This document shows positions 42,901 through 54,000 of a stretch of DNA of 64,000 nt, piece after piece. The notes beneath the pieces are model-generated. The model had not been told where the DNA came from. It saw only the letters and a program-made list of their open reading frames with translations, and made no database searches. Each line of letters begins with the position of its first letter. Within the stretch, counting starts at the first letter, position 1. The position numbers were made by a program, and so were the translations under genes. The stretch is from contig NZ_JACHMS010000001.1 of assembly GCF_014205055.1 (NCBI RefSeq), forward strand, positions 2,790,001-2,854,000. Direction: 5' to 3'. The DNA comes from Streptomyces luteogriseus (lineage in GTDB: Bacteria > Actinomycetota > Actinomycetes > Streptomycetales > Streptomycetaceae).

Positions 42901-44948
42901 TTCTCCCGCACCAGCCGCGAACGCACCGCAACCACCCGGGCACCGTCCTCCAACGACAGCCCCCCAGCCACACACGCAGCCGCAACCTCACCCTGCGAGT
43001 GACCCACCACCGCGGCCGGCTCCACCCCGAACGAACGCCACACCGCCGCAAGCGACACCATCACCGCCCACAACACCGGCTGCACCACATCCACCCGCGC
43101 CCACAGCGGATCCTCAGCGCCCCGGAACACCACATCCCGCAACGACCAGTCCACGAACGGCGCCAGCGCACGCTCACACGCCACCATCGACTCCGCGAAC
43201 ACCGGCGAGGCATCCCACAACTCACGCCCCATACCGACCCACTGCGAACCCTGACCCGGAAACACGAACACCACACCGTTGCCCACCTCGCCGGCGGCAC
43301 GGCCGCTGACAGCGCCGGTGTCGTCCGTGCCGTCCGCGAGGGAGCGGAGCCCGGCGAGCAGGTCGTCCTGGCCCGTGCCGAGCACGACCGCCCGCTGCTC
43401 GAACGCCGACCGCGTCCCGACCAGCGAGAAACCCACATCCTGCGGGCTCAGGCCGGGCTGTCCCGCGAGGTGGTCCAGCAGCCGCGCCGCCTGCGCCCGC
43501 AACGCCGCCTCGTTCCGGCCGGACAGCACCCACGGCGTCACCTGCGGCGCGGCGGTCGCCTCGCCGTCCGTCCCTTCCGCCGGGCCGGCCTCGGGAGCCT
43601 GCTCCAGGATCACGTGCGCGTTCGTCCCGCTGATCCCGAACGACGACACACCCACGCGGCGCGGCTGCCCCGTCTCCGGCCACTCCCGTGCCTCGGTCAG
43701 CAGCTCCACCGCACCCGCCGACCAGTCCACCTCGGGTGTCGGCTCGTCCACGTGCAGCGTCTTCGGCATGATGCCGTGCCGCAGTGCGAGGGCGGCCTTG
43801 ATGACACCGGAGATGCCGGCGGCGGCCTGCGTGTGGCCGATGTTGGACTTCAGGGTGCCGAGCCACAGGGGCCGGTCGTCGGGCCGGTCCTGGCCGTAGG
43901 TGGCCAGCAGTGCCTCGGCCTCGATGGGGTCGCCGAGTGTCGTGCCGGTGCCGTGCGCCTCCACCATGTCCACGTCCGCCGGCGTCAGGCCCGCGTTGGC
44001 CAGCGCCGCGCGGATCACCCGCTGCTGTGACGGGCCGTTCGGCGCGCTCAGCCCGTTCGACGCACCGTCCTGGTTCGCCGCCGAGCCACGGATCACCGCC
44101 AGGACGGGGTTGCCGTCCCGGAGCGCGTCGGAGAGGCGCTGGATGGCGATGACGCCCGCGCCCTCGCCCCAGCCGGTGCCGTCCGCCGAGGCCGCGAACG
44201 CCTTGCAACGGCCGTCGCCGGCCGAGCCGCCGGTCGCGGAGAACTCGGCGAAGATGGAGGGGGTGACCAGGACCAGGACCCCGCCGGCGAGGGCGAGGTC
44301 GCATTCGCCGGTGCGCAGCGACTTGATGGCGAGGTGCAGGGCGACCAGCGAGGACGAGCACGCCGTGTCCACGGTCACCGCGGGGCCCTCCAGCCCCAGC
44401 ACGTAGGACACGCGGCCGGAGAGCACGCTGCCGGGGGCGCCGGTGAGCGCGTAACCGCCGGCGCCTTCAGCCGAGTTCATCACCAGAGCGCCGTACTCCT
44501 GCGGGGCGCCGCCGATGAACACCCCGGTCCGGCTGCCCTTGAGGGAGCGGGGGTCGATACCGGCCCGTTCCAGCGCCTCCCAGGAGGTTTCCAGCAGGAG
44601 TCGCTGCTGGGGGTCCATCGCCATGGCCTCACGCGGTGAGATGCGGAAGAAGGCGGGGTCGAAGTTCCCGGCGTCGTAGAGGAAGGCGCCCGTACGGGCG
44701 GTGGGCACGTCCCAGTTCTCCCAGCCGCGGTCGGTGGGGAAGCCGGACATGGCGTCCCGGCCCTCGGAGACCAGCCGCCACAGGCCCTCGGCGTCGTTCA
44801 CCCCACCGGGATAGCGGCAGCCGATGCCGACGATCGCGACGGGCTCCGAGGAGGCGGCGGTGAGCTGCTGGTTCTGCTTCCGCAGCCGCTCGTTCTCCAG
44901 CAGCGAGGCCCGCAGCGCGTCGACGACCTCCGACATGGAACTGCTCAT
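30945..44948 (-). CDS. olmA6: Type I modular PKS, three modules (predicted modules 12-14)
   Basis: A 4667-residue protein of three KS-AT-KR-ACP modules. Start is ATG 44946-44948, with GGGAG six bases upstream; a TTG two codons earlier is less likely. The N-terminus, [18 protein letters not shown], is the docking class that pairs with C-termini of the [10 protein letters not shown] kind, i.e. the module 11 PKS. The C-terminus ends [19 protein letters not shown], the other class. All three ATs carry YASH (methylmalonyl). The KRs alternate: module 12 dead, 13 active A-type, 14 dead. The resulting ketone/hydroxyl alternation with methyls on each unit fits C5-C10 of oligomycin (C7 and C11 ketones, C9 hydroxyl). 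Large parts of modules 12 and 14 are near-identical in DNA. The olmA7 gene follows after 46 bp. Confidence 0.9.
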   Translation of the reverse strand: MSSSMSEVVDALRASLLENERLRKQNQQLTAASSEPVAIVGIGCRYPGGVNDAEGLWRLVSEGRDAMSGFPTDRGWENWDVPTARTGAFLYDAGNFDPAFFRISPREAMAMDPQQRLLLETSWEALERAGIDPRSLKGSRTGVFIGGAPQEYGALVMNSAEGAGGYALTGAPGSVLSGRVSYVLGLEGPAVTVDTACSSSLVALHLAIKSLRTGECDLALAGGVLVLVTPSIFAEFSATGGSAGDGRCKAFAASADGTGWGEGAGVIAIQRLSDALRDGNPVLAVIRGSAANQDGASNGLSAPNGPSQQRVIRAALANAGLTPADVDMVEAHGTGTTLGDPIEAEALLATYGQDRPDDRPLWLGTLKSNIGHTQAAAGISGVIKAALALRHGIMPKTLHVDEPTPEVDWSAGAVELLTEAREWPETGQPRRVGVSSFGISGTNAHVILEQAPEAGPAEGTDGEATAAPQVTPWVLSGRNEAALRAQAARLLDHLAGQPGLSPQDVGFSLVGTRSAFEQRAVVLGTGQDDLLAGLRSLADGTDDTGAVSGRAAGEVGNGVVFVFPGQGSQWVGMGRELWDASPVFAESMVACERALAPFVDWSLRDVVFRGAEDPLWARVDVVQPVLWAVMVSLAAVWRSFGVEPAAVVGHSQGEVAAACVAGGLSLEDGARVVAVRSRLVREKLSGRGGMGSVSLPVEAVEERLVRFGGRVGVAAVNGPSSVVVSGEVEALDALLAECEEAGVRARRIAVDYASHSAQVDALNDELLAELAHIEPRSSSVAFYSTVTGERFDTAGLDARYWVTNLRERVRFEPVTRLLVEKGAGVFVESSPHPVLTVAVAETGETADRPLTAVGSLRREEGGVQRLLTSLAEAYVAGVPVDWSVVFAGCGARRVDLPTYAFQHQRYWLDDVVLPGQGGGGTTDPVDAAFWGAVERADVDSVASLVDGVDTQAWETVVPALSAWRTGRRTQTTIDSWRYRTVWRSVTVPSAASLSGVWLVVSPGVDAPVEEVTGALTSAGAEVRVLDGSADRAALAERLAGAGEVGGVVSLLAWGEETALASSLRLVQAHGDAGLVAPVWVLSRGAAAVGSDDAVSAAQSALWAWGQVAGLELPGVWGGLVDVPAVWDEKVSSSLTAVLAAGEGEDQVAVRSSGVYARRLVRAPLGASAVPVREFKPRGTVLITGGTGGLGGHLARWLAGEGAARLLLVSRRGPDAEGVSDLVEELRALGCEATVVACDVTDRAALAEVIADVPAEHPLTAVFHAAGVSGYAQVVEATPDHFGEVLSARVDGARHLDELAAGLELDAFVVFSSGAAVWGSGGNGANAAAGGFLDGLVRERRARGLSGSSVSWGGWQATAMAEGETAAQLSRRGVRLLDPAPAVRALRQVLEQDEVSVTVADMDWGLFTPGYAMARRRPLIEDIPEAAQALRETGEAADEADTGVAGAGLRERLGGLTEAEQRALLLGLVRQEAAQVLAHGSTAEITPGRPFKDLGFDSLTAMELRNRLQKATGLRLPATLVFDHPDPERLAAMLRAELVDSEPGSGTVTPTSRPANDEPLAIVGMACRYPGGVLDAESLWRLLAEGRDELSAFPTDRGWEQWGTPAVDQAGFLQGAGDFDASFFGISPREATSMDPQQRLLLEVSWEAVEKSGIDPQSLRNSATGVFVGGGPQDYPAVLMGSSEAGGGYGMTGALGSVMSGRVSYVLGLEGPAVTVDTACSSSLVALHLAAQSLHNGECDLALAGGVTIMATPGAFTEFDTLGGMAGDGRCKAFAAGADGTGWGEGIGMVVVERLSDARRNGHEVLAVIRGSAINQDGASNGLSAPNGPSQQRVIRTALANAGLKPADVDMVEAHGTGTRLGDPIEAQALLATYGQDRPAERPLWLGSVKSNFGHTGAAAGVAGVIKSVLALRHGLMPKTLHVDEPTPEVDWSAGAVELLTDPRPWPETDRPRRVGVSSFGISGTNAHVILEEASPAAAEEEERDEPVAPVSLPVAPWVVSGRSEIALRAQAARLAEHLTQRPEAGPLDVGVSLVGTRSAFEQRAVVLGAGREELLAGVRALAGGGHVSGVVTGRAVDSGVVFVFPGQGSQWVGMGRELWDASPVFAESMVACERALAPFVDWSLRDVVFRGAEDPLWARVDVVQPVLWAVMVSLAAVWRSFGVEPAAVVGHSQGEVAAACVAGGLSLEDGARVVAVRSRLVREKLSGRGGMGSVSLPVEAVEERLVRFGGRVGVAAVNGPSSVVVSGEVEALDALLAECEEAGVRARRIAVDYASHSAQVDALNDELLAELAHIEPRSSSVAFYSTVTGERFDTAGLDARYWVTNLRERVRFEPVTRLLAEQEHQVFVESSPHPVLTVAVAETGETADRPVVTVGSLRREEGGVQRLLTSLAEAYVAGAPVDWARAFDGTGAQSVDLPTYAFQHQHYWLADAMLPGQSGGGTTDPVDAAFWGAVERADVDSVASLVDGVDQQAWESVVPALSAWRKGRQDQAVLDSWRYRTLWRSVTVPSAASLSGVWLVVSPGVDAPVEEVTGALTSAGAEVRTLDIEAGTDRAALAERLVEAGEVAGVVSLLAWGEDTALASSLRLVQAHGDAGLVAPVWVLSRGAAAVGSDDAVSAGQSSLWAWGQVAGLELPGVWGGLVDVPAVWDEKVSSSLAAVLAAGEGEDQVAVRPSGVYARRLVRAPLGASAVPVREFKPRGTVLITGGTGGVGGHLARWLAGEGAARLLLVSRRGPDAEGVSDLVEELRALGCEATVVACDVTDRAALAQVIADVPAEHPLTAVFHTAGVASYGTVHELAPGDMHAQMASKTLGARHLDELTAGLELDAFVLFSSGAAVWGSAGNGAYAAANAFLDGLAWERRARGVVATSVSWGGWKATGMATDGTAEQLERRGVRAMDPALAVEALRQALEQDETALTVTDMDWGRFTPGYAMARRRPLIEDIPEAARALAEESDDTTGEDTGGTAFRAELAAMGQAEQLDLLLDLVREEAAGILAHSSTAEITPDRPFKDLGFDSLTAMELRNRLQKATGLRLPATLVFDYPNPRQLAAHLRGELVGTDADAVPAGEVVRASTDEPLAIVGMACRYSGGVSSPEDLWELVVENREGMSDFPSYRGWDRWNLGSLRRAGFLHEAGDFDAGFFGISPREAMAMDPQQRLLLESSWEAVERTGIDPQSLRGSDTGVFVGGTAVEYGALLMNSPASQGYAVTGSSGSVMSGRISYSLGLEGPAVSVDTACSSSLVALHLAAQALRSGECTLALTGGVGLMATPGAFAEFDTLGGLSQDGRTKAFAAAADGIGWGEGVGMIVLERLSDARRNGHEVLAVIRGSAINQDGASNGLSAPNGPSQQRVIRAAVANAGLALADVDMVEAHGTGTTLGDPIEAQALLATYGQDRPDDRPLWLGSVKTNIGHTGAAAGVAGVIKSVLALRHGLMPKTLNVDEPTPEVDWTAGEVELLTEARQWPETDRPRRAGVSSFGISGTNAHVIIEEAPAEEEAPTSPDTESPATPALVTSVVPWVLSARSGGALRGQAERLRDLAERTPALDPVDVAFSLATTRAGLEHRAVVLGSDMASLTEKVRAVAAQEPSTDVVTGSAEANGRIVFVFPGQGSQWVGMGRELWDASPVFAESMVACERALAPFVDWSLRDVVFRGAEDPLWQRVDVVQPVLWAVMVSLAAVWRSFGVEPAAVVGHSQGEVAAACVAGGLSLEDGARVVAVRSRLVREKLSGRGGMGSVSLPVEAVEERLVRFGGRVGVAAVNGPSSVVVSGEVEALDALLAECEEAGVRARRIAVDYASHSAQVDALNDELLAELAHIEPRSSSVAFYSTVTGERMDTAGLDARYWVTNLRERVRFEPVTRLLVEKGAGVFVESSPHPVLTVAVAETGETADRPVVTVGSLRREEGGAQRLLTSLAEAYVAGVPVDWSMVFAGCGARRVELPTYAFQHQRYWLEGVTIGGELDTASTDEVDAAFWDAVEREDLADLAQVLDASDGVDSASLEAAETWLPALSAWRKGRRAQTTIDSWRYRTEWRANGMSLQARLSGVWLVVSPGVDAPVEEVTGALTSAGAEVRVLDGSADRAALAERLAGAGEVAGVVSLLAWDQETALASSLRLVQAHGDAGLVAPVWVLTRGAAAVGSDDAVSAGQSSLWAWGQVAGLELPGVWGGLVDVPAEWDGRVSSGLAAVLAAGEGEDQVAVRPSGVYARRLVRAPLGASAVPVREFKPGGTVLITGGTGGLGGHLARWLADEGVSRLLLVSRRGPDAEGADELVAQLRESGVDVSVVACDVTDRAALAEVIADVPAEHPLTAVFHAAGVSGYAQVVEATPDHFGEVLSARVDGARHLDELAAGLELDAFVVFSSGAAVWGSGGNGANAAAGGFLDGLVRERRARGLAGSSVSWGGWQATAMAEGETAAQLSRRGVRLLDPVPAVRALRQVLEQDEVSVTVADMDWGLFTPGYAMARRRPLIEDIPEAAQALRETGEAADEADTGVAGAGLRERLGGLTEAEQRALLLGLVRQEAAQVLAHGSTAEITPGRPFKDLGFDSLTAMELRNRLQKATGLRLPATLVFDHPNSQRITELLHTELAKDGQQGITDVLDIRRELTRIGEALTGVATDPQAREDIADHLRDLIAQLSTAEKDATTDLDAATDDEIFDFIDRDLGVS
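31228..32098 (-). repeat. KR-ACP repeat, copy in module 14
   Basis: About 870 bp, near-identical to 40381-41251 in module 12 (constant offset 9153). It spans the second half of the KR, including the lost tyrosine, through the ACP. One visible difference changes Ala to Ser near GLAGSSVSW. Confidence 0.85.
33490..34131 (-). repeat. Conserved AT block, copy in module 14
   Basis: AT core near-identical to those of modules 11-13. The KS-AT linker upstream is unique to this module, which marks one edge of the shared block. Confidence 0.85.
36065..36497 (-). repeat. KR C-terminal repeat, copy in module 13
   Basis: Partner of 26545-26977 in module 15, including the active tyrosine segment [14 protein letters not shown]. 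Confidence 0.85.
38066..38875 (-). repeat. Conserved AT block, copy in module 13 (closest partner of the plus-strand copy)
   Basis: About 0.8 kb. It shares not only the AT core but also the preceding linker ([20 protein letters not shown]) with the plus-strand module 11 gene at 14318-15124, in inverted orientation. Only scattered substitutions are visible, for example [11 protein letters not shown] here against [11 protein letters not shown] there. Confidence 0.85.
40381..41251 (-). repeat. KR-ACP repeat, copy in module 12
   Basis: Partner of 31228-32098 in module 14, carrying the same inactivating substitutions. Confidence 0.85.
42626..43277 (-). repeat. Conserved AT block, copy in module 12
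   Basis: AT core near-identical to modules 11, 13 and 14. The linker before it is distinct. Confidence 0.85.
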
Positions 44949-45034
44949 GCTCAACTCCCACTCACGTGTTTCGTCAATGCGCTAGGACAGGCCTGTTTGC
45001 AGGCTAAGAGGCCGGGACGTGGAACCCGGCCCCA

Positions 45035-45085
45035 GTTATGGACCGCGAACACCCCTAAGTTCCGGGCCGGTGGCGCAGGTAGGGG
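45035..45085 (-). promoter_or_regulatory. Predicted internal promoter ahead of the three-module PKS gene
   Basis: The 144-bp gap 44949-45092 holds a minus-strand TAGGGG (complement of 45052-45057) followed after 9 bp by TCCATAAC, with CATAAC (complement of 45035-45040) as proposed -10. This gives a leader of about 80 bases. A second TAGGGG faces the other way at 45080-45085. Two small hairpins lie in the leader: GCCGGG/CCCGGC (45011-45030) and GCCTG/CAGGC (44991-45004). They could attenuate read-through from the PKS gene upstream. Weaker match than the other three promoters. Confidence 0.45.
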
Positions 45086-45092
45086 CCCGTGT

Positions 45093-48000
45093 TCAGGACA
45101 GGCCGAACTCGTCGTCGAGCAGCGACACGAGCTCGGCGGCGCTCACCGAGTCGAGGTCGACCTCGCCGTCCGTGTCCTCGTCGCGGGTGTCGTCCGCGGT
45201 CTCCTCCAGCGCCGCGAGCAGCACCCGCAGCCGGGTCGCCATCACCCCGCGGTCCTCGGTGGCCCCGGGGCCCATGGAACGGACCGCGGTCTCCAGTTCG
45301 CGCAGGGCGAGCAGGGCCGGGTCGGTGGCGGTGACCGGGTCCAGCTCCATGCCGTCCTGCAGCCGGGCGGCCAGGGCCCGTGTGTTGGGGTGGTCGAAGA
45401 CCAGGGTCGCGGGGAGCCGTACTCCGGTGAGGGTGCTGAGGCGGTTACGGAGGTCGACGGCCATCAGGGAGTCGAAGCCGAGGCTCTTGAACGCCTTGGT
45501 GACCGGTACCGCGTCCGCCGACGGCAGGGCGAGGACCGAGGCGACCTCGGTGCGGACGAGGTTCTCCAGGGCGCCGGTCCGGTCGTCCTGGGACAGGGGC
45601 CGCAGCCGTTCGCGGAGCCCGGAGAGGCCGGTGGTGGCCTCGTCGGCGCGGCGTCGGGGCTGGGGCACCAGGGCGCGCAGCGGGGCGGGCAGGGCTGCCC
45701 GGTCGGCGGTGGACAGGCCGCCGGGTTCGAAGCGGAAGGGCAGCAGCACCGGTTCGCCGGTGGCGTGGGCCGCGTCGAAGAGGGCCAGCCCGTCGTCGGG
45801 GCTGAGCGGCAGCATGCCCGCGCGTGCGATGCGCCGCAGGTCGGCGGCGGCGAGCTGGGCGGTCATGCCGGCGCTGCTCTCCCAGGGGCCCCAGGCGAGG
45901 GAGAGGGCGGGCAGGCCGTCGGCCCGCCGTCGCAGGCACAGGGCGTCGAGGTAGGCGTTGGCGGCGGCGTAGGCGGACTGGCCGCCGCCGCCGAGGGCTC
46001 CGGCGAGCGAGGAGCAGACGACGAAGGCACGCAGGCCGAGGGGCGCGGTGAGATCGTGCAGGTTCACAACGGCGTCGGTCTTCGGCCGCAGCACCCGGTC
46101 GACCTGTTCGGTGGTGAGCGAGCCGAGCAGCCCGTCGTCGACGACGCCCGCGGCGTGTACGACGGCGGTCAGCGGTGCTGTGGGCGGGATCCGGTCGAGT
46201 ACGGCGGCCAGCGCGTCGCGGTCGGCCGCGTCGCAGGCGGCGACACGGACGTCGGCACCCGACTCGGCCAGTTCCCGGTGGAGTTCGGCCATGCCCGGCG
46301 TCTCTTCGCCGCGGCGGCCGAGCAGCAACAGGTGGCGTACGCCGTGGGCGCGGACGAGGTGCCGGGCGATCAGGCCGCCGATCATTCCGCCGGCGCCGGT
46401 GATGAGGGTGGTGCCGTCGGTCGGCCAGGTGCCGTCCGGTGCCGGGCCCTGCGCGGTGTGGCGGCTGAGTGCCGGTACGAGGGTCAGGTCGCCGCGGATC
46501 GCGAACTGGGCGGCCTCGGTGGCCTCTGTCCGGGCCAGGATCTGCGATCGCGTGAGGTCGTCGAGCGTGGTGTCGTCGTCGAGGTCGACCAGGATCAGCC
46601 GGTCGGGGTGTTCGAGCTGGGCGCTGCGGGCCAGGCCCCACACCGCGCTGTGCGCCAGGTCCCGTACGCCTTCTCCGGATTGCGCCTCGACGGCGCCCCG
46701 GGTGCACAGGACGAGGCGGCTCTTGACGAAGTGTTCGTCCTCCACCCAGGTGCGCAGGGTGCCGAGGGCCGTGTGCACGGCGGCGCGGGCCGCGGCCGCG
46801 TCGATGCCCGCGGTGGACGGGACACAGGGCAGGAGGACCTGGTCGGGTGCCGGGCCGCCGTCGGCGAGGTGCCGGCGCAGCGCGGCGAGGTCCGGGTAGT
46901 GATCGACGTCGGATGTCTGTGGGGCGTCGGGGCCCACCACGGCCCAGCGGACCGTCGGGGTGCCGGCGGCCTGGGGCTGCGGAGCGGGCGTCCAGTCCAT
47001 GCGGAACAGCGACGAGGCGGCTGCGGCCGTGCCCAGTTGGGCACGGGAGACGGTGCGCAGACTCAGTCCGCCCACCGACACGAGCGGCTGGCCGTCGCCG
47101 TCCCAGAGGGTGGCGACGACCTCGTCGGCACCGGCTCCGGCGGCGAGGCGGATCCGGCAGGTGGTGGCGCCGGGGGCGGGCATGGCGACGTCGCGCCAGG
47201 CGAACGGCAGGAACGGGCCGCTGCCGCGGTCGGCGGAGGGCAGGAAGGCGAGGGTGTGCAGGGCGGCGTCCAGCAGGGCGGGGTGCACACCGAAGGCCCG
47301 GGCGTCGTCGGACGCCTGCGCCGGCAGCGTGACCTCCGCGTAGACCTCGCCGTCCAGTCGCCAGGCCGCGGTCAGGCCCTGGAACACCGGCCCGTAGGCG
47401 GTGCCGGTCGCGGCCAGGCCGGCGTAGAACTCGTCGAGGGCGACGGGTTCGGCGCCCTGGGGCGGCCAGAGCGTGGGCGGACCGGCCGGCTGTGGTGCGG
47501 GGCCTGTGGCGAGCACTCCTTCCGCGTGCCGGGTCCATTCGGTGGTGCCGGCGGCGCGGGAGTAGATGCCGACGGTCCTGCGGTCCTCGTCGTCGGCCTC
47601 GCCGACGGCGACCTGCACGGTGACCCCGCCGTGCTCGGGCAGGATCAGGGGGCTGTGGACGACGAGTTCCTCCAGCGCTCCGGCGTCCAGTCGGTCGCCC
47701 GCCCAGAGGGCGAGCTCGAGGAAGCCCGTGCCCGGGAACAGGACGGCGTCCAGGATGCGGTGGTCGGCCAGCCAGGGCTGGGCGGCGAGGGAGAGTTCGC
47801 CGGTGAACAGGACGTCGCCGCCGGAGGCCGCGCGGACCATGGCGCCGAGCAGGGGGTGCCCGGTGTCGTCGAGGCCGGCCGAGGACAGGTCGCCGCGGTC
47901 GGCGGTGGACTCGGCGGGCCAGTAGGCCGCCCGCTGGAAGGCGTAGGTCGGCAGATCCACCCAGCGGGCGCCGGTGCCGTCGAAGATGGCGGCCCAGTCG

Positions 48001-51000
48001 ACGCCGACGCCGTGTACATGGGCGCGGGCCAACGCGGTCAGCAGGGTGGCCGGTTCGGATCCGTCGCGGCGCAGCAGTGAGGTGCACACGCCGGCCGGGG
48101 CCGTGTCGAAGCAGTCCTCCGCCATCGTGGTGAGCGTGGCGTCGGGCCCGACTTCCAGGAAACCGGTGACGCCTTCGCCGGCGAGGGCGGCGACGCCGTC
48201 GGCGAAGCGGACGGTGTGCCGGGCGTGCCGCACCCAGTACCGGGGGTCGGCGATCTCGTCGGCGCCCAGGACGGCTCCGGTGAGGTTGGAGACGACCGGG
48301 ATGCGGGGCGCGGCGAAGGTGAGCCCGGCCACCAGCTCGGCGAACTCGTCGAGCATCGGTTCCATGAGCGGCGAGTGGAAGGCGTGGCTCACCTCCAGCC
48401 GGCGGGTCCGCCGGCCCTCCTCCGTGAAGTACGCGGCGAGTGTGTCCACGGATTCCTCGGCGCCGGAGAACACCACGGAACGGGGGCCGTTGACGGCGGC
48501 GAGGTCGACGGTGCCGGCGTTCTCGCCGAGCAGCTCGGTGAGCGCCGCCGTGGCCTCCGCCTCCCCCGCCTGTACGGCGAGCATCGCTCCGCCGGGCGGC
48601 AGGGCCTGCATGAGGCGGCCCCGGGCGACCACGAGCCGGGCGGCGTCGGCAAGGTCCAGAGCGCCCGCCACATGGGCGGCGGCGATCTCGCCGACGGAGT
48701 GGCCGAGGACGTAGCCGGGTGTCACACCCCAGGCTTCGAGCAGCCGGAACAGGGCCACTTCCAGGGCGAACAAGGCGGGCTGGGTGATCGCGGTCCGGTC
48801 GAGTTCGGCGGCGCCTGCGGTGAACACCGTGTCGCGCAGCGGTCGTCCGAGCAGCGGGTCGAGGTGGGAGCAGGCGTCGTCGAAGGCACGGGCGAACGCG
48901 GGGAAGGCCGCGTACAGTTCGCGTCCCATGCCCGGCCGCTGGGAGCCCTGGCCGGCGAACAGCAGGGCGAGGCCGCCCTCACCGGCGGTGCCGCGCAGCA
49001 GCCCCTCGGGGGTGCGGCCGGCCGCGAACTCGGCGAGCCGGGCCAGCGCTTCGTCCCGGTCGACGGCCGGCAGTGCGGCCCGGTGCTCCAGGGCGGCACG
49101 CCGGGTCGCCAGCGCATGGCCGACGTCGGTGACGGAACCCTCCTGGTGCTCTCGCAGCCGGGTCAGCAGTGCCTGGGCCTGGGCGCGCAGGGCCTGGTCG
49201 TCGTGCCCGGACAGCAGCCACGGGGTGACGGGCAGGGGGGCCGGGCCGGCGGGCGCGGGGTCGGGCTCGGTGGCCTGTTCGAGGATGACGTGGGCGTTGG
49301 TGCCGCTGACGCCGAAGGAGGACACCCCGGCCCGGCGGGGGCGGCCCGTGCTGGGCCAGGAGCGGGTCTCGGTGAGCAGGTCGACGGCGCCCGCGGACCA
49401 GTCGACGTGCGGGGTCGGCTCGTCGACGTGGAGGGTGCGGGGCAGGATGCCGTGCCGCAGGGCCTGCACCGTCTTGATGACGCCGCCGATGCCGGCCGCG
49501 GCCTGGCTGTGCCCGATGTTGGACTTCAGCGAGCCGAGCAGCAGGGGCCGCTCGGCGTCCCGGTCGCGTCCGTAGGTGGCGAGGATGGCCTGGGCCTCGA
49601 TCGGGTCGCCGAGGGTGGTTCCGGTGCCGTGCGCCTCGACGGCGTCGACGTCCTGGGCGGTGAGCCCGGACCGTTCGAGGGCCTGCCGGATGACCCGCTG
49701 CTGGGAGGGGCCGTTGGGCGCGGTGAGACCGTTGGACGCGCCGTCCTGGTTGACGGCGCTGCCGCGCAGCACGGCGAGCACCTGGTGCCCGTTGCGACGG
49801 GCGTCGGAAAGCCGTTCGAGCAGGACCATGCCGGTGCCCTCGGCCCAGCCGGTGCCGTCCGCACCGGCGGCGAAGGCCTTGCAGCGGCCGTCGGGCGACA
49901 GGCCGCCCTGGCGGGCGAAGTCGTCGAAGAGGAACGGACTGGTCATCACGGCGACACCGCCGGCGAGGGCGAGGTCGCAGTCGCCGTCGCGCAGCGCACG
50001 GGCCGCGGTGTGCAGGGCGACCAGCGAGGACGAACAGGCGGTGTCCACCGTGAGGGCGGGCCCCTCCAGGCCGAGGACGTAGGCCACGCGGCCGGACACC
50101 ACGCTGGTGGAGGCGCCGGTCACGCCGTATCCCGCGAGGGCCTGCGAGCCGCGCCGGAACAGGCTGGTGTATCCGGAGGCGGCGGCGCCGACGAAGACGC
50201 CGGTGCGGCTGCCGCGCAGGGTGGCGGGGGCGATGCCGGCGCGTTCGAGGGCCTCCCAGGACGTCTCCAGCAACAGCCGCTGCTGCGGGTCCATGGTCAG
50301 GGCCTCGCGGGGGGAGATCCCGAAGAAGGCGGCGTCGAACTCCGCGACCCGTTCGATGAATCCGCCCTGCTGCGGCACGGAGCCGTCGGTGGGCGGCGCG
50401 TCGTGCCAGCCGCGGTCGGCGGGGAAGCCGGAGATGGCGTCGCGTTCGTCCATGACGAAGTCCCACAGCTGTTCCGGGGAGCTGATGCCGCCCGGGTAGC
50501 GGCAGGCCATGCCGACGATGACGAGGGGTTCGTCGTCGGCGCGGGGGCCGGCGGCGGTCGTGGTGGGCGCGGCCGGGGCGGCCGTGGGTTCGTCGAGGTC
50601 GCCGAGGAGTTCGGCGGCGAGGAAGTCGGCCAGCGCGCCGGGGGTCGGGTGGTCGAAGACGACGGTGACGGGCAGGCGGAAGCCGACGGCGCCGGTGAGC
50701 CGGTTGCGGAACTCCACGGCGGTCAGCGAGTCGAAGCCCAGTTCGCGGAAGGGCGTGGTCGAGCCGACCCCGTCGGGGTCGGAGTGCCCGAGCACGGTGG
50801 CGGCGTGCGAGCGGACCAACTGGAGCAGGATCCGCATGCGTTCGGTGCCGGTGAGGGGTGTCAGCCGTTCGAGCAGCGAGCCGCCCTCGGCCTGTGCCGC
50901 CCGGCGCCCGGACCGCCGGGCCGGGGAGGGCACCAGAGCCCGCATGACGGGCGGGACGCGGCCGGAGGTGCCGGCGAGCGCGGCCGGGTTGAGCTTGGCG

Positions 51001-54000
51001 GGCACGAGCTGGGCGTGATCGCCGCGGCATGCCAGGTCGAAGACGGCGAGCCCTTCCTCGCTGCTCATCGGCACGACACCGCCGCGGCTCATCCGCTGCA
51101 TGTCGCGGTCGTCGAGGTGACCGGACATCTCGCTGCGCTGCGCCCAGAAGCCCCAGGCCAGGGAGAGGCCGGGCAGTCCGTTGGCGCGCCGGTGGGCGGC
51201 GAGGGCGTCCAGCATCACGTTGGCGGCCGCGTAGTTGCCCTGACCGGGGGCGCCCATGGTGCCGGCCATGGAGGAGAACAGCACGAAGGCGCTCAGGTCG
51301 AGGTCGCGGGTGAGCTCGTGCAGGTTGAGTGCGCCGGTCACCTTGGGGCGCAGCACGGCCCTGGTCCGTTCGGCGGTGAGGGACTCGAGGAGTCCGTCGT
51401 CCAGTGCGCCGGCGGTGTGCAGGACTGCCGTGAGCGGCTGGTCTGCCGGGATGTCCGCGAGGAGGGCGGCCAGTTCGTCGCGGTCGGCGATGTCGCAGGC
51501 CGCGACGGTCACCCGGGCGCCCGCCCGGGTCAGCTCCTCCGCGAGTTCCGCCGCGCCCGGGGCGTCCGTGCCGCGCCGGCTGGTCAGCAGCAGGCTGGTG
51601 ACGCCGTGCCGGGTGACCAGGTGGCGGGCGAGCAGCGTGCCGAGGGTACCGGTGCCGCCGGTGATCAGGACGGTGCCGTGCGTGGGGAACGGGTCGCCGG
51701 GGACGGTGAGCACGGCCTTGCCGACGAGTGCGGCCTGGCTCAGGGCCCGGAAGGCGGCGCGGGCCTCGCGGATGTCCCAGGTGGTGATGTTCGGCGGGCG
51801 CAGGGTGCCGTCGGCGAACAGCGGGGCGAGCGTGGCCAGCATCTCGTGGATGCGGTCGAGCCCGGCTTCGGGCAGGTCGTAGGCCTGGTAGACGACGCCC
51901 GGGTGGGCGGCGGCGACCTGTTCGGGATCGCGTTTGTCGGTCTTGCCCATCTCCAGGAAGTGGCCGCCGCGGGGCAGCAGCCTCAGGCCCGCGTCGACGA
52001 ACTCCCCGGCCAGGCAGTCCAGGACGACGTCCATGCCGCGCCCGTCGGTGGACTGCAGGAACCACTGTTCGAAGTCGAGGGTCCGCGAGTTGGCGATGTG
52101 CGCGGCGTCCAGTCCCCAGCCGTGCAGCGTGTCCCACTTGCCGGGGCTGGCGGTGGCGTAGATCTCGGCGCCGAGGTGGCGGGCGAGCTGGACGGCGGCG
52201 CTGCCGACGCCGCCGGCCGCGGCGTGGATCAGCACGGCCTGGCCGGTGCGCAGACCGCCGAGGTCGACGAGTCCGTAGTAGGCGGTCAGGTAGGCGACGC
52301 AGACGGAGGCGGCTTCCTCGAAGGTCCAGCCGTCGGGTATGCGGTGGACGGTGCGTTCGTCGGCGAGGGTCACCGGGCCGAAGACCTCGGTGGACAGGCC
52401 GAACACCCGGTCGCCGACCTGGTGGTGGGTGACGTCGGGGCCGACGGCGGTGACGACGCCGGCGATCTCGCCGCCCAGTCCGGTCAGTCCGGGCACCAGG
52501 TCGAGGGCGACGACCACGTCCTTGAAGTTGATGCCGGCGGCGCGGACGGCGATGCGCACCTCGCGCGGCTGAAGCGGTTCGAGGAGTTCCGGGCAGGGCA
52601 TCGCGGTCAGGCCCTCGATGGTGCCGGGCCTGGTGTTCTCCAGCCGCCAGGCGCTCTCCCCGACGGGCGGCACGATCGCCGTGGCCGTGTCCCAGCGGGC
52701 CAGCCTCGGGGTGCGCGGCACGCCGGCCCGCAGGGCGATCTGCTCCTCGCCCGAGGTGAGGGCCGCGCCCAGGGCCGCGGCGGACTCGACGGACCCGTCG
52801 AGGTCGACGAGGCCGAAGCGGCCGGGGTGTTCGTTCTGCGCCGAGCGCAGCAGTCCCCACACGCCGGCGGCGGCGAGGTCGGTCACGTCCTCGCCGGCGG
52901 TGCTCACCACGGCGCGGTGGGTGACGACGACGAGCCGGCTGTCGTCGAGGCGGCTGTCGGCGATCCACGTCTGCAGCAGGGCGAGGGTGTCGACGACCGT
53001 CTCGCCCGCGCCGTCCGCCTGCTGACCGCCGCTGACGGGCAGCAGTGCGGTGACGGCGGTGCCGTCCGCGGCGACGCGCGCGACGAGTTCCTCGATCCCG
53101 GTCACGGCCGCGGCACCGGGCAGGGCGGCGCCGATGCCCAGCGGGTCGTCGCCCAGCACGACGCAGCGCGGTGCGGGCTCCTCCTCGTCGGTCCGTACGG
53201 TCTTCCAGTCGAGCCGGTACAGCGCGTCGGCGCGTGCGGTGCTCAGCGCGGCCTCGGTCATCCGGCGCACGACGAGGGAGTCGACGGACACGACGGGCTC
53301 CCCGGCCTCGTCCGCCAGCGTCACCTCGACCTCGTTCTCGCCGCGCCGCGCCAGCCGTACGCGCAGCCGCGCGCAGCCGGTGGCGTGCAGCCGTACCCCG
53401 GTCCAGGAGAACGGCATGCCGACGCCGCCGCCGTCGTCGCCGTCCCAGGTGAACATGGCGTGCAGGGCGGAGTCGAAGAGCGCCGGGTGCAGGCCGAAGC
53501 GCTCGGCGGCGGACGTCTGGTCGTCGGGCAGTGCCACCTCGGCGTACACCTCGCCGTCGAGGTGCCACACCTGGCGCAGGCCGCGGAACTCGGGGCCGTA
53601 CTGGTAGCCGGCCTCGGCCATGCGCTCGTACATCCCGGAGATGTCCACCGGCTCGGCGCCTTCGGGCGGCCAGGCCCCGGCGAGGACCTCGGCGGGGGGT
53701 TCGCTCGTCTCGCCGGATCCGGCGGTGAGGATGCCCGAGGCGTGCCGGACCCAGGCCGTGTCGGCTGCGGCGTCCTCCGGGCGGGAGTACACGCCGACCG
53801 TACGTGCCCCCGTCTCGTCGGCCGCCTCGACGTGCGCCTGTACGACCGTCGCGCCGGTGCGGGGCAGGACGAGCGGGGTGTGCAGGGTCAGTTCGTCGAT
53901 CCGGCCGCAGCCGACCTGGTCGCCGGCGAGCACGGCCAGTTCCACGAAGCCGGTGCCGGGGAAGATCACCCGGTCGTTCACGCCGTGTGCGGCCAGCCAG

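Larger units (their letters stand above)
40345..44846 (-). other. PKS module 12: KS-AT(methylmalonyl)-KR(inactive)-ACP
   Basis: KS Cys197. AT YASH at 752-755. The KR keeps the fold and the cofactor motif (TGGTGGLG), but the catalytic segment reads GANAAAGG. The tyrosine is replaced by Asn1325 and the downstream asparagine by Gly1329, so ketoreduction is not expected (C-type). ACP Ser1497. Leaves a beta-ketone, predicted C11. Confidence 0.88.

Noticed and set aside
28560..43277. Kilobase-scale repeats as mobile elements or CRISPR-like arrays
   Set aside because: The repeats stay in frame within homologous PKS domains and have no transposase, terminal inverted repeats or short spacer pattern.
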